From: Homalodisca vitripennis
Lineage: Eukaryota; Arthropoda; Insecta; Hemiptera; Cicadellidae
Length of the DNA: 64,000 nucleotides
Assembly: GCF_021130785.1 (NCBI RefSeq)
Contig: NC_060211.1
Coordinates: 126,801,001 to 126,865,000, forward strand
Direction: 5' to 3'
The translations under genes and the position numbers were made by a program. This document shows, one piece after another, positions 22,581 through 36,600 of this stretch. The notes under the pieces are model-generated. The model had not been told where the DNA came from, searched no databases, and saw nothing but the letters and a program-made list of their open reading frames with translations. Position 1 is the stretch's first letter. Each line of letters opens with the position of its first letter.

Positions 22581-25500
22581 TCTGTGCTTCCATCAATATA
22601 TTAAACTACTAATCTTTAAATTAAAATGTGACCTATTTATTTCTTTCACCTTGAAAGTGTGAACCTAATTTTTTATTTTGGTAGACGTTACTAAATCTCT
22701 GACTAACTTTACAATAAATTTTATTTCATAAATATATTGTTATGTATCTACCAGACTGTATGATTCTTGCACTGTATTGTTTTTATTTAACTAATTACTT
22801 CCTTTAAAAAAATATTTTTCATTTGCCTTAGAGAAGAAGTGGAAAGAGAACCATATCTAATTTGTTTATCTCTTGATCTGGGAGGTGCTATGGAAACTAC
22901 TTGGAAGATGATATAGTCCCATATCTTTTTGATAACTGGCGTTTTTTGAGTGTAGCCATCTAAAGATTATGCCTATAAAACATTTTTATGAATATAAAAC
23001 AGTGTGTATTATATATTACGGACGAGCTTGTAAAAAATATGTGAATCCAAAAATCACAATTATCTAGTGGATAAATAAACGTAATATTGTATAAGTTTTG
23101 AATTTTACAAAAAGCTAGGATTTTGTTCAGAATTTATATCAATGGCAAAGACATAACAATCTATTTTGGTTGGAATATCTTATAAATTTTCACCGTTTTC
23201 ATTTTTTTTTTTTATGATTTATGTAAGTTTTAAAAAAACATAGCTTTAAAAAAAAGAAGACGTCCCAAAAATAAGTTGGCCAAATGAAAGAATATGGAGT
23301 AAACATTCCTCCCAGGACTGTTATCCGAATGCTCAAAGTTGTTGGTCTAAATACCAGATTCTGCCATGAAGGCAATGAAGTAAAGACCAACTTTTATTGA
23401 ATCACAAAACTGATTATAATGCTAAGTATTACTATTTTGTAGAGAAATATATGGACCATGGGTGGATCTGCTTGCATACCCATGGAATTTAAAGGGTTTA
23501 TGTAATTAAATTGGTTTAAATAAAAATTATGTAATTAATTTATATTTAAAACAATTGCCCAAACGCTGGGCTACAGCCAATAAACCAGTTTGTTTGTTTA
23601 TTGGTAGCACTATGTGAATAAATCCATGTCAACCATTCCAGCTTTGTCATTGTATAGTATTGCAGGCCAGGACTAAAACAGCTGATGTGAACTTAGTTAT
23701 CAAGAAGTTAGTTTCTGAGCCGCAGTTAGACCAGCCAAGATTGAACTGGCAAGGTTTAGTCTACAACGTTTACCAACAATGTGTAAAAAAATGCTTTAAT
23801 TCTGTGAAAACATATTTATTTAGTAAAAGTGCACAAGCGCTAACAATAAAAACAACCTTTATTATAGTAACAAATATATCCTCTAAAAGTTAAACTAACA
23901 ATTGAAGGAATAAGTCTTGTTATACAAAAAACTATAAAGTTTGTATAATTATTTTCAGACTTTTAAACTAAATCAGTTTGATTATATAACGAGACTGGAA
24001 TTGTTACATCACATTCTGACAAACACTTAGCAATGATAATACCAAGTAACTATAATGTTTATCAATAGCTTGTTAAGGAAGAATATAATTTCAGACAAAA
24101 TAATGTGAGTTTTACAGTTGATAGAGTCTTGTACCATTAGCTTAGGTAAATACATTAAATCAAATGAATAGGGAAATGATAAGACTCTTAGATGTTTCAC
24201 TTTTAAACTTGCCTGTCTTTTGTGTTGCAATTATTATAGTAAAAATAAACAAAATATAATGTGCCAGCCCAAATTCCAAAGTACAAGAAGGCGCTTATGC
24301 TACTAAAATTACTTAACTGGGTACATTCAATATAAATATTGGCACCATAATTAGTTAACATGAAAGTAGCATAATATCACTGTAACAATAAATAATACTG
24401 TTATAAAAATAAAGTGCTAAACATGAGTTATAAATATTACATTATACAAAATCTTGTGTCAGAAACAAAAGAATTTAGAATGGCACACATTTACTATTAG
24501 AAGAATAAAGTCAGGAATGTAAATATATCAATGTAACAGAGGATTACAAAAATTTTGTTAAAGGGATAAATGAATGTAGTATCTAATACATAAAGTACAT
24601 TAATGAACAAAATAAATAAGAATGCTGATATAACTTCAAAAAATTATAAGAAATTCATTTTTGAGAGCAACTACTGTATGTTATGTTAAAATAACAATAT
24701 TCACATCTTTCTTTGTATTAATTTCAACCTAATATTAAAAATTTCATTAAACACTATCTGACGACAGTGCAGTTTTAGTTCACATTAATATTTATAAAAT
24801 ATTACAACTTTAATACTTATTCTTAAACATTCTGTAAATCAGGAACTATTGTACATAATCTCCAGTCACTTATTCTCTTCATTATTTCTCATCCTTCCAA
24901 ATTATTTGATAAACTTAAAAAAATAAAATTTGTTTAACTGAGGTAAGAAAAATGTAGAAAATACATTATTATGATGAAAATGTACACTGGTAATAGTAAT
25001 ACAACAATACAGAAATACTATAATACATGTAAAAATCATATATAGTAATGGCATAAACATGTTCACTCCCTAGATTACACATGCTGATTCTTCTGAGTAG
25101 TCCACAACTATACGTTATGCCACTTAGGAGTAAACGTGTTAAACTCAAATTAAAATTATAAACCAATTTCAACAGTTTTCTTATTCTAAGTTATAGTTGT
25201 AAAATTCATCAACAATAATTTAGGACGTAACTGGGAGGATGGATTCAATTTTACATCTAGAAGTAGAACCAAATTATTACTATCTAATCACAGCATTTTT
25301 GTGAAAATCATACACTTACAACACAATGGAACAAATAATACCAAAATTTTAATACTTATTACATACATACCCTGCTTTTCTTATATTGCCAGTGCTCTGC
25401 GAGTCAGAACTGGCATTGACATTACCATATATTTTGTACTACTAGGAGACTAGAGTTATTCCCCACATTGACAGGATACGATCAATACATTCACATGACT

Positions 25501-25618
25501 GTACATTATTCAGGACAGCACAGTACAACATTACATGCCACATTATTGTGTGTGAGGTACAACTAATTTTACCAATGATAGTTTTTCTTTCTCATTTATA
25601 ACATTATTTGGCTGATGA
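22581..25618. other. 3' flank of CP-2 and intergenic DNA
   Basis: An AATAAA at 22713-22718 could serve as the CP-2 poly(A) signal. Around 23230-23400 a plus-strand stretch reads like a scrap of Tc1-type transposase (PPRTVIRMLKVVGLN), too short and broken to be sure. The rest is AT-rich, with no exon recognised. Confidence 0.45.
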
Positions 25619-26162
25619 TTAACCCTAGAGCTGGCAGTTGGAATTTCTCTAAATGACAATACTATCTTCCTCGTTGTGTAAAAAATATATAAAATATATT
25701 TGTATCTTATTGGCTAATTGTATCTTATTGTGTATAATTTTTTTATCTTTAGGTGTATATTTTAGATAGTATGGATGCATTAACAAATTATCATAAGTAT
25801 TTTGTTTAAATTGATTGATTGATTGATTAAATTGAGTATTTTCCATAAAAACAATTTACATACAAAATTAAATCTAAAACTATTCTGGTGCAGTGTTTAC
25901 TTTATTACGTTCCAGCCACTGCCTTCGAGATTGTAGTATTTGTACACTAGTAATGCAGCGAGCAGCACTATTTAAATGTACAATACAGATAATTAGAATT
26001 CTGAGCTTTTTAGTGAAAGAAAGGTCTGTAAATCAAACCATTTTTAGATATATTGAAAAATGCATTACAAAATGTGTTTATTATCTAAGATAGATTGCCA
26101 CTACGACAGTAACAAATTTTTATCGTCTAAAAAAGACAACTGCCAGTTCGAGAGTTGATAAA
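25619..26162. mobile_element. Possible piggyBac-like inverted-repeat element
   Basis: The left end reads TTAACCCTAGAGCTGGCAGTTGG (three short blocks: TTAACCCT, AGAGCTGG, CAGTTGG). The right end, on the complement, reads TTATCAACTCTCGAACTGGCAGTTG. Both place CTGGCAGTTG at a similar distance from a TTA-type end. The ends have diverged and the right TTAA is not intact. A TTGA tetranucleotide run at 25810-25828 lies inside. Confidence 0.4.
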
Positions 26163-27362
26163 TCATCCATTAGTAATAAATATAACTCTGGAGTAATGTT
26201 AATTAAATGATTTTGCCTCGTCTCATTTATTCGCTAAAACATTATCCACATTATAAGTCTAAACCACACATATTACCTTTTTTGGTGATCGATGGCTCTG
26301 ATTTAATTGTATGATAGAAAATAACAGAATTTTCATACATGTATACAAACATCGATCTCTGGCAGTTATTTTAGTCTTCTGTTTGTTTTACCTTGAAAAA
26401 TAGATAATACATAACTATGTTGAAAAAAAGACAGTAAATTGTTACGAGACAAAAAGCTAGTTTATAAAAGGACTAAATAATTAGTAACTCATTAGTTAGG
26501 GCCATATGGTCTTAGTGTAACCATTGCATTATTACCTTAATGTATTTCATTTCTATGGATCTTGTTTTAAATCTCAAAAACTTTGTGCATTAATTTTGTG
26601 CGTTTTATTTTTCTTGTCAAAAATGTTTTTAATTAGTGTCATAGCTGCTGACTTGGTATTGCGTTGTTGATTCCTGTCATCTGTGCAATTCATGATTATC
26701 TGCAGTTTCAGCTGCTTTACTCTGCTACTTTGTGAATAGTTAGCATTATTCCTGATCACTAATATTCTAATAATAGAATAATGTTGACTATTCCTCACTG
26801 TAAATAATGGATGACTTTGTTCAAGATGAGAAAATTTGTGAATACTTATATCATGAACTGCAGTAAGTGTATTGTGAGTTAAACTTTTCTTTAGTATCAT
26901 GAACATTGAATCTATTTGCAAAAAGATAACTATTTGAGAAAGACTGAAAATATAAAAGTACAAAATATTGAAAGTGAATATAAAATTATAATATAAACCC
27001 AATAAGCATATAATACAGGAAAAAACTGAAAATACTGTTGGACCTAAAATGGATTTTATTTAACTAAAATAATAAGCAATAGTATCATTTTTGTTTATCA
27101 AATTAATTGTAACAATTTTTTTAACTCAGGTTTTTTTGAACAAATTATTTTATTAAATAAGTAAATAAGGGAAAGTTTACAGAATAACATTAGCATCAAT
27201 AATAAGTTTCTTAAAGCTGTTTAGGCCAAACTCTACACTCTATTAAAATTAATGAAATTTTGCTGAAAATTTCAATTTTTTGTAAGAATGTTACAAGGAA
27301 AAACACAAACAGACAGGAGAATAATTGCTAGTAATTTATATTTATATTATAACATACAAAAA
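26163..27362. other. AT-rich intergenic DNA
   Basis: No gene recognised. A 142-codon minus-strand open frame at 26574-27002 has composition typical of AT-rich non-coding DNA and no family resemblance. Confidence 0.45.
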
Positions 27363-28285
27363 GGGGACCGTCCCTAAATGACATAACATTGGGAGTAGTT
27401 TTCAGCCGGATTATACACTGTTACAGGGGGAGAATGGTGAGGGAGTTGTGACACAGCGTTAAGTAACTATTAAATCTCAACAATTAATTATTCATATTCA
27501 TTCTAAAAATTTGCCTGTTTTTCACAAAGATATTAAAGTTAGTATTATATAACCCTCTCCAACCAATAATTAAGTTTTAATCCTCCATATAAATACCTCC
27601 TTAAATGTAATAGCAGTTTTTTAAAATCTGTTAGTATCAAGCATTTTGGCAGAGTACGAGTTTTTGACGTTTGAGCCCAATGTTTACAGTAAAGATCAAA
27701 CTTTACGAAACTGTGCCTAAACACTGTATCCATCATAAATCCAAATATTCAAGTTAGTAAAAAAGAATGACTCAGAGGTGTGCCGTAGTAGGATACAGAA
27801 AGTTTGGTGCTGTAAATGTACAGATAGGCTCGCGGCAACTGGTGCGACAAGGAAGCAAACGTCAGATCATCTGTCAGTTCTGCATGTGCATTACAGTCAA
27901 GTGTAAAAATACAGTGAATGCCTTACCTAGTTGTTGTAGTCTTGTTACTATGTCGTTGCACTTTCAGATCCAAAAAAGTAGACAGAGTAGAAATGTTTCA
28001 AATTACAAAAATGCACATCCCGAGATGAAACAGCAAACAATTCAAAACGATGTAGTACAGTTATGGGATGCTAGTTTTATATTAATAAATCACGTTTTAC
28101 TTAGGAGTATGCAACTGTCTTTATTATGTTACAATATTTAGAATAATATAAATTGAAAGGGTGTTGTTGGCAGCGTTACATAATTTTTGAGTTGGGTTGG
28201 TGTTACCATTGCAAGTCCATTACAAGGAGAGAGGGGGGTCTAAAAAGTGTGATTTTAGTGTTACGTAATTATGGGACGGCCCCTT
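27363..28285. mobile_element. Non-autonomous DNA transposon with GGGGxCCGTCCC termini
   Basis: The left end reads GGGGACCGTCCCTAAATGAC. The complement of the right end reads GGGGCCGTCCCATAATTACG. Both continue into an ACATAACA or CGTAACAC motif. The two ends are 923 bp apart and in inverted orientation, as in a cut-and-paste element. A 124-codon open frame inside (27767-28141, plus) resembles no transposase known to me. A target duplication could not be fixed, so the superfamily is open. Confidence 0.6.
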
Positions 28286-29054
28286 CTCTCAATTGAAGCA
28301 GCAAATTTAAAAAGCATGTCCAGAGACCAAAGAGTTACAAGAGATTCTTAATTGTCCTTCCATGTTCCTTCCAACATAAATAGTAGAATAACTTTAAAAT
28401 AAAAAATACATTGCTCTTAGGCACTATTATCTTTGGCTTTTTCTCACTAAAAATACTTAAAACTGAAAGACAAATCTTCTTAAAATAATTGTACACACTA
28501 TCTTACAAAAGAAAATTAAAAATACACAACAACCCACAGTACAATGTTTTCATAACAAAAACACAACTTGTAATTTACTCTCCAAGATTGTAATTTTGAA
28601 TATATTGAAATGAACTGATAAATTATCATTATACAATGATGTAATTGACATGAAACATTAATGAAAAAAATCATTTCAGTTCAATGTTCTTGTTTCTTGT
28701 TACTTTTTATTACTTCTGTACAGACAAAACAAGCTAATGAGGTTGAAGTTTAATACACAAGATCAGAAGGCAAAATTATCGAATGCTGCTGGGAAAAATG
28801 TTTGTTTATAATGTAATACAATACATTTGACTTTGAATTAAATATATATCAAACTTATGTATAGCATTAACTTATTGAATAAGGGTTAATAGTGTATTCA
28901 GATCAAAATTGATAGCTCTATAAACTAAAGTTTTACTTTTCATCTCCAGTAATATAAATGTAGGACCAATACGGTATAGCTGGGAGCCATAGTGAATTTG
29001 ATATATAATTTATAACAACTGACACTAAATATAGAATCATATTTAATAGATTTA
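28286..29054. other. AT-rich intergenic DNA
   Basis: Nothing recognised between the two transposon remnants. Confidence 0.5.
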
Positions 29055-30253
29055 TATGAGAGCTGTTTGGAAAGTATCTGATATTTGACATTACTCCTTA
29101 TCTATAGCAGCTACTGTTATCAGATTCAGCATGCACTATCACTACCCCTGCTTCCACTGAGAATAGCTCTCATTCATACCTTCATTAAGTCAGCTGTGAG
29201 GCGGTCTTTCTCAAGCCTTTATTGGGGTTTTCTCTAAACAATGAAAAAACATGAAGATAGAATATGCATTAAGTTTTGTTTAAAACTCAGAAAAACGTGT
29301 ATAGAAAAAACTCATATGATCCAGCAAGCCTTTTGTGGTTCTACTCGTTTTAAAAATAGCCGTGATTCACTGAAAAATGATATACTTTATAGTTACTATT
29401 CATCAACACAATCCATAGCAATCAAAGCGGAGAATTGCTTTAACAGTGAATGAGTTGGAGTAACTCTTGTACATACAAAAAAAAACCGTTGCTGCTGAAA
29501 ATCTGTATGAGAATTTGGGATTGAAACGAATGGTTTTGTATATTTATCCCAAAATTGCTCACTGAACACCAAGAGGTGCAGCGTTTGAAAATCATGCAGA
29601 GTGCAAGACTTTTACATGATCATCAACCCTAAATTTAAAAAAGTTATTCTCAGCAATGATATGGGTTTAGGGCTATGATTCATAAACAAAAGCCCTATAA
29701 TTAGCCTAGATCAAAATCTAGCACCCAAAAAAAGGTCAGCAAGTTCTAAGCAAAATCATGGCTATGATGACAGTGTTTTTTGGCAACAAGGCTTAGACAC
29801 CACCAATATGCTCTGGGATATAGTATAACAAAAAAATCCTAATGTGAGCCAGTGGAGACTGGCTGCTTAACCATGAAAATGCACCATCTCATTCCTCTCA
29901 CGTGATTCAACAGTTATTGAACAAGCACCATACCAGCCAGGGTGCCACTTCTTCCATACAGATTTAATATGCCACCATATAGCTTCTAGCTGTTCCCGAA
30001 ATCGAAACAGCTACCCCACTCAAAGGAACCAGATTTCAAACATGTGAAGAGATCAAAGTGAATTTGATTGCAAAGCTAATGCCAATCCTGAAGTCGGACT
30101 TTACAACTTGTTTCTCGAAGTGAGAGAATAATTGGAACAAGTGTATCGTGACCAAAGGAGAGTACTTTGAAGGAGCCTGAAATTTGGTTGTGATCAGTAA
30201 GCTAGTTTTTCAGTAACATCACAATATTGGATACTTTCCAAACAGCCCTTGTA
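29055..30253 (+). pseudogene. Dead mariner-type transposon
   Basis: Terminal inverted repeats of about 20-30 bp flank it: GCTGTTTGGAAAGTATC at 29062-29078 and its complement GATACTTTCCAAACAGC at 30230-30246. Plus-strand fragments match a mariner transposase in order: THMIQQAF near 29310, AAENLYENLGLKRMV near 29490, a HENAPSHSSHVIQ stretch near 29877-29915 where mariners have HDNAP, and an LFLEVRE-like end near 30110. The catalytic Asp of HDNAP is replaced here, and stops and frameshifts are frequent, so the copy is inactive. It lies 3' of the coiled-coil gene. Confidence 0.75.
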
Positions 30254-30639
30254 TGAGCTGTTCAAAATTATGTTCTGTAACAGTTTCTATACCTTAATTG
30301 CATAAGTCAATCGTCACAGCACTAGCTGATATTCTGTCAAAATAACATGTCAGCACTAATTAGCTTGAATTGACTATACCCAAACGTTTCTAATCCTATA
30401 ATATTAAACCTATAGTAGTAAACACTACCTAGATTATATATGCTCAAATTTAATAAAGCTTGCCTGTCAAATATAACTTTAGTGTTAAACCACTAAAATC
30501 TAACCTCTAAGGGTTAATTATTCTACACTTGTAATTGATTTCATTGAGCTTTAACAATGTTATTGTTGAATTATACTTATATCATACTTAGTTATGAAAA
30601 TTAGTTTCAATGTAAACAATTAGAGAATAGAAAAAGGTA
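30254..30639. other. 3' flank of the coiled-coil gene
   Basis: This probably contains the minus-strand 3' UTR. CTCTAAGGGTTAAT near 30504-30517 resembles a lone piggyBac-type end (complement TTAACCCTTAGAG), and a similar CAAAGGGTTAAT occurs near 31684-31695. No partner end was found for either. Confidence 0.3.
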
Positions 30640-33600
30640 CTACTTGGTCCTGCGTAGCTCTAGCAGTGCCTCGAGTATCCGGTCCATTTGTGCTCTGTAG
30701 TAGCAGATCTGACGATTCTTGTCCAACAGTTTGTCCCGACAAGTTCCACTGCACTGACCTTGCCCCTGCGTGCTGCGGCTCAACAGCTCCCTTACTGCGT
30801 TCAACTTCTGTTCTCTGATCTCCTGATTCTTCTCCAAGGTCTCCAATTTCGCCAGCAGAGTCTTGTATTGATTGCTTTCCTAAAAAGTTAAAGATGTAAG
30901 TACTCTAAAGTAGGAGGTGGATGGGAGTGATTATTAGTATTAGGTCAAGATGTCAAAGAAAGTCCAGTAACGTGGTTTCATGAGAATACTTTGTTTTTGT
31001 ATACACTGTATTCCTCTCCGCAATCTATTAGTGGTAGTTGGAACTATTTCAAATATTTACTTGTCTCACTACATTGAAGACAGTTCATTCTATCTTTTTA
31101 TTAATACTACAAAGTTTCATTTCTTTTATTCAATTGGTTTTTTCACAAAATAGATCATACCAGCTGATCATACTATCATTATAGATCACAATGTTCTCTG
31201 CTATTTGGAATGGTTTAGATTTACAGTGTTAAACCTAATACACTTTACAGTGATAAATATTACTGTTTTTGTCAATATAGATTATAGTATAAGTCTAATT
31301 TATTAAATGTGCAATAAATGCAAAACAAATTTTAAGTGTCATCTTCAGTTAGCTGGGTTGTGTAGGTCTAATTACAAAATTTGTTTTTCTTTTATACTGT
31401 ACAATGTGTAATGTTAATCATATCATTTTCTACAGGTATTTCTGTGATGATATTTTTAAAATTAACCTTGATATAATGACAAATAACAATGCCCAGATAG
31501 CTGATTCATAATGTGACTGTATACTCCCACAGTTGAAAGTAGAGGGATCCAAGAAAATTCCCACACTGAAGAGTTAAACTGGCTGGGATTCTTGGGTAGC
31601 ATTTGGTCCATTATAACTGGGACTTTTGAGTCACAATATGTCTATCCAATATGTCTTTGGGATTTTTAGAAGTGAATTAGGAAGCAAAGGGTTAATATTG
31701 TTAAGATTGAGCTATTCTGTGAAGTTTAGGCATATCCAAGGAAAACTACCATGCTCGTTTACACACTATGATTCTCATTACACTAAAAATCGGTAACATA
31801 TATGCATATCTACATAAACACAGGGTGTTCAGAAAAGGGTGTCACAACTTACAAATGACAAAATATTTGTTGCCACGCAGGCCAGCTTCTGCTGCTTCTT
31901 CATATTCTATTATAAGTGGCACTGTTGTACAAACAAAATTAGTGGGACTTTTATAATATTATTAACATCATTGTTTTTGTTAAAAAGTCGGAGAGAGTAA
32001 TGCTGAATTTGTCAAAGATCTCCAGAGAATGAATTAACTGATGAGTTATTTAGTGATTAATGTGGATTTTAACAGCTTGGAGAAGACTATAAATTAGTCA
32101 GCAAAATGCTCTTTCTAATAAAATAATTCCAAACTAGTAAGACAAGTAATTTTATAATTCTTGGATTACAATACACCTAACTAATGTCTTGTGAATCCTG
32201 AATTTGTTTATGCAGTCACCACAAAAGCAATATTGTCAATCTTTTCTTTTATACTTTTTTAATCCAACACAAGTGATGGGAATTAACATAAATGAAAGAA
32301 GTGGTACTAACAGGGGACTGAGCATTCTGTAAGTAACACATCTTCTGGTTCACCGCACTCAAGCTCTCTTCTAAATGATCTCTTTCAGCTCTCAGCAATG
32401 TCACTTCGTTCTTCAGTTCTTCCATCCTGGAAACATGTTATACCAACACTGTTAAATGTCAACTTATATTAAATAATTTATATAAATGTGATTTTTATTG
32501 ATCTTATCTCTACTAAGTTAAAACAATTTTGACTTAAACCATCAGTAACAATATTTAAGGTCAAAAGTTTGATGTGACGTTTGGTTGAATACTTTCAGTT
32601 GTAATAAAAAGAGAGCTAATTTAACTTTTTAACTGTTTTTTTTTTACTGTAACACCATGCAATATTGTAACACCTTCTTGTATCACTATCTTATATATAT
32701 AAAAATCTTGAGTCACGATGTATGTTGCCAATAAACTCCAAAACGACTGAACCAATTTCAATCAAATTTCACATGTATCCGTAATTTAGTCTAACTTAGA
32801 AGATAGGATAGTTATTATCTGAATTATTCGCTTATGTCGTGAATATAAACGAATAAAATGAAGAAAAAGTTTTCAAAGCGCCTGCACATTATAACCTGCA
32901 ATTACGAGATAGATACGTATATTAAACAGTGAAACACTATTTGAAGGCGCTAAGTTATGATGTATAATTGTCTAAACTAAATTTTTGGTTGAACTTAAAG
33001 GTTGAGTGGTAGACCACTTTGTAATAAAATACATTATGCATGTACAATACATTTTTGACATATTTTCTTGATTGTGACATCAAGGTAAAATCTACATCGG
33101 GGTTGGAAATATAATTTACTTCAACCAGAAATGCTCATACGCGGGCAAAACTTACGAAAAGCGTGCGAAGCCGCGGGAAACAGCTAGTAGTCATATATAA
33201 TAGTACCCTAAGTGAATTTTTGTTTTTAAATTTAATTGTATAGGCTTGGCCTAAAATGTCATACATATAGAAATACAAACCTGTTTTCAAATTCCCTGTT
33301 TTCCACGGGAAAATATTTATGATTCTCTAGTCCATTTTCAAACCAAATAAACAACTATAATACTGGCCGATTGGAAAGGTGAAAGTTTATCATTACCAGT
33401 TGTATTTGCCAGTACTATATTGATATGTCACGAGGCTGCGGTGGTTTAGCAAATTTTGAATAGCGATATGCAAGAAATTCGATGACAATTCAACGCTAAA
33501 ACCTATTTTAAGCTCTTAGTTTTTATCTCTGTGTCTATTCATGTGCCGACATAATCTCTTGTACACCTAATAACTTTCCTTTCAGTGATGTTTGGAAAAT

Positions 33601-36600
33601 ACATGTATTTAATTTGAAAAAATAAAGAGATCAAACAATTAACACACTCCTACTGCGGGGCAGAATGCAGTCCAGCATTACCGGTCAGAACTTTCATTAC
33701 GAGACAATTTTTCCAGTACACAAGGTCTGACATTGCTCTCTAGTTCTTGCAAACAACTGTCTAACACTGGTTGCGGCAGCAGTTGCGAGAGCTCTTGTAC
33801 CCCTTTAGACCAGCGATTATCACTGTCAAACACAAAACTTGTGCAACTTTTTGCTAATGATAACACAGCTAGTCCAGTCAAGGTTTGGATGTGACCGTGA
33901 TATCAAAACATAACCACTTTCCTTGTTTTGACCTAACTAATCTGACATCCAATCGGAACGTGTGTGTGTGTGAGGCCATATACCAACCAATGCCAATGAG
34001 CGGTGGGCGGTGAGTGTTTAATATTTGTATGCACATACAGTACAGAAAACACTTGACACTGGCCATGACATGACGTGGGCAGCATAGCGGTACCGCTGAT
34101 CTACGCTGCCAATTCCAGACATTGAATTTTTCTCCTACCGCTCAGCCCTCAGCTCATTCTATCATTGTTGTGGATCATATGGGACCCAAAGGCTTCCTTC
34201 TTGGCTTTATTTCTCGCAAACCTACTATTTTTTTCTCCAAAACGTGTCTTATCAGTTCTGGTAAAAATTCAAGTAACATTCTGGTGTACTGAAAAAACCG
34301 AACTCTAAGCCTGTTTAGAGTAAACAATGTACATTGTAGGCCTATGCAATCTATCTGACAAATGTCTTTTCAAAATGTATAATTGTTTGAAGATCCATTT
34401 CAGTGACTGAATAAAACTTAAACACAAAAACACTGTTTGTATCGCAGCTACTACTGCTTTACCGCTTACAGCTAGCGCTCGTACACAAACTGAGGCACGA
34501 GATAATCGGTTGGAGGACTTTAATTTCCAATGGATTGTTACATGCTTGGGAGCTTGCTGCAACACAGGAGTAGAACTAACCAAGATAAACTGCACTACAC
34601 TAGTGGAGGCAAACGGCATCAGATAGAGCTCACGAAACATGTGTTGATCTTCTTTCTTCGTTTCGAGGACCACGTCTCATAAAATACAATGTTTTAATAG
34701 TAATCAGGTTTTGATTCAAGAGGTGTCAAATTATTTCTTGATTTCATAAGTTCTTAGAAACGGAAAAACTGTTTTTGAGATTTTCCTGGTTCTACAGGAA
34801 GATTCCCAGCTAATTCACGGTTTTTTTTTTTGCGGTTCATTAAATTCCCTTCATTCCAGGTATCGCGGTTGGGAGGCCACCCTCAATTATCAAAGATATC
34901 TCATTTTAAAGATACAATTAACTACACAAATCCAAAAGGATTTGGTTTTTCTTGTAAAATGTATGTATGTACACTATGATACTTACTGCTTCAGTCGGTT
35001 TTTAAGGTGGGTGATGACCATCTGCTGAGTGTAGACCTGGCCCTGCAGCTCAGTGTTGGAGCTATCAGTGAGGAACGCAGCTCTCTCCTCCAACACTCTA
35101 GACATCTCTAGCTCGTGCTCATTCTGCAGCACATTTAGCTGCCAACAAAAAAACACTCTCATCTCAGCATTTTCTGCAAGAATTTCTTCCTACACTACAA
35201 CATGGGACTGTGTAGTTGAGTTTTATTTCCAGTATTATTTAAACAAACACAAAATATAATGTCACATGATGACCAGAATATTTCTTGATAAGGGCTTCCA
35301 CTGCCTTTATGATCTTATTATTCGAAAACTAGAAAATGTGGTAGTAACAGAATTAGCAAAGTCATGGTTTCAAGTCTATCTTGGGAAACAGAGACAATTA
35401 GTTGAGCTAAGACACACAGAAAATGGAATATGTAAACTTGCAAGATACTCCAACTTGTTAGTCAATTTGTCCTACAAGGATCTGTTTTGGAGTTAGTGAT
35501 TTTTATTCTCTTCACTAATTATTTGTCCCAATATATGGGAGATACTTGCTAAACTTTCATGTACACTGATAACACAATCATGGTGTTCAGTGAAACTTCA
35601 ATTGAAATTTGGCTATTACATCTTACATATATCCCAATACGCCATACCAGTAATGTCACAATGATTTAGCAGTATAAATTACCAAAACTGCCCAAGTACC
35701 ATTTGTAAGACAATTTGAATTTGTACCACACATACCAGACATTGTGATGAATGACAAAGTACAATTTTTACATATTACACTTGACAAGAAATTTTCCTGG
35801 ACAACTCATGAGGATAAACTTTGTAAGAAGCTGAGTTCCAGTCTCTATGCAATTAAAGTCATAAAAGCTTTAACTGATGAAACAACACGCTCATTTGGAT
35901 CATCACTTCTACTTTATAGAAAATTTCGCTTAGAGAACTCTAGGCACACAACTTTGTATCTTGAAATGTAGTTATAACTATGACGCTAACACTGTGTTCG
36001 ATGTATATATGAATAAAGAATATTGTCTATGGTTTTTTATTTATAAATAATTTTATGATATATATATATATATAAATCAAATTTCTAAAACTTTTAGAAC
36101 AAACACAAATTAGAATTATTTTGTCATAGTAATAGTTTTTGTTCTTAACCTTTCTTCCTTTAACATCTAGATCTAGATACGCTTAGAAATCAAGTTTGTC
36201 TCTACACTGGCTAGGATGGTACTCGAAGAAGTGCGAAATACCCAATCTTTAATCGACTAGGCTGTGACATAGTGACAGCTGAAATCTGCTGACTATCTGT
36301 CTCTGGAGACACATTTTCTTGTGTTTAAAAATATTTCCCCTCCTTATAGACTAACTGCTCTCATTTTGACAACAGAACTCTTTTCTCTGATAGGTGGTTT
36401 TCTTTCTGTGTTCTTTTGTCATGTATGTGTTTTTGTCCAGGAGAACTTCAAAGTCTTCAATATGGATGTTGAACTTGAACTAAATAATAATACTGCAGTC
36501 CAATATTTATTATTATTTTTAGTTCTCTCTGTTGTGATGTCTTTCAAATAGCTGTTAACCTCCCTTGTTGATTCTGATTGGTGGTTTAAGAGCTGGCTGT

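Noticed and set aside
26574..27002. 142-codon minus-strand open frame
   Set aside because: Composition is that of AT-rich non-coding DNA, with no motif or splice context.
31820..31960. CAGGGTGTTCAGAAAAGGGTG as a transposon terminus
   Set aside because: Such starts are common in Tc1/mariner-type elements, but no second end or coding remnant was found nearby.
34305..34673. 122-codon minus-strand open frame in a coiled-coil gene intron
   Set aside because: No coiled-coil character or family resemblance; cannot be joined in phase to neighbouring exons.
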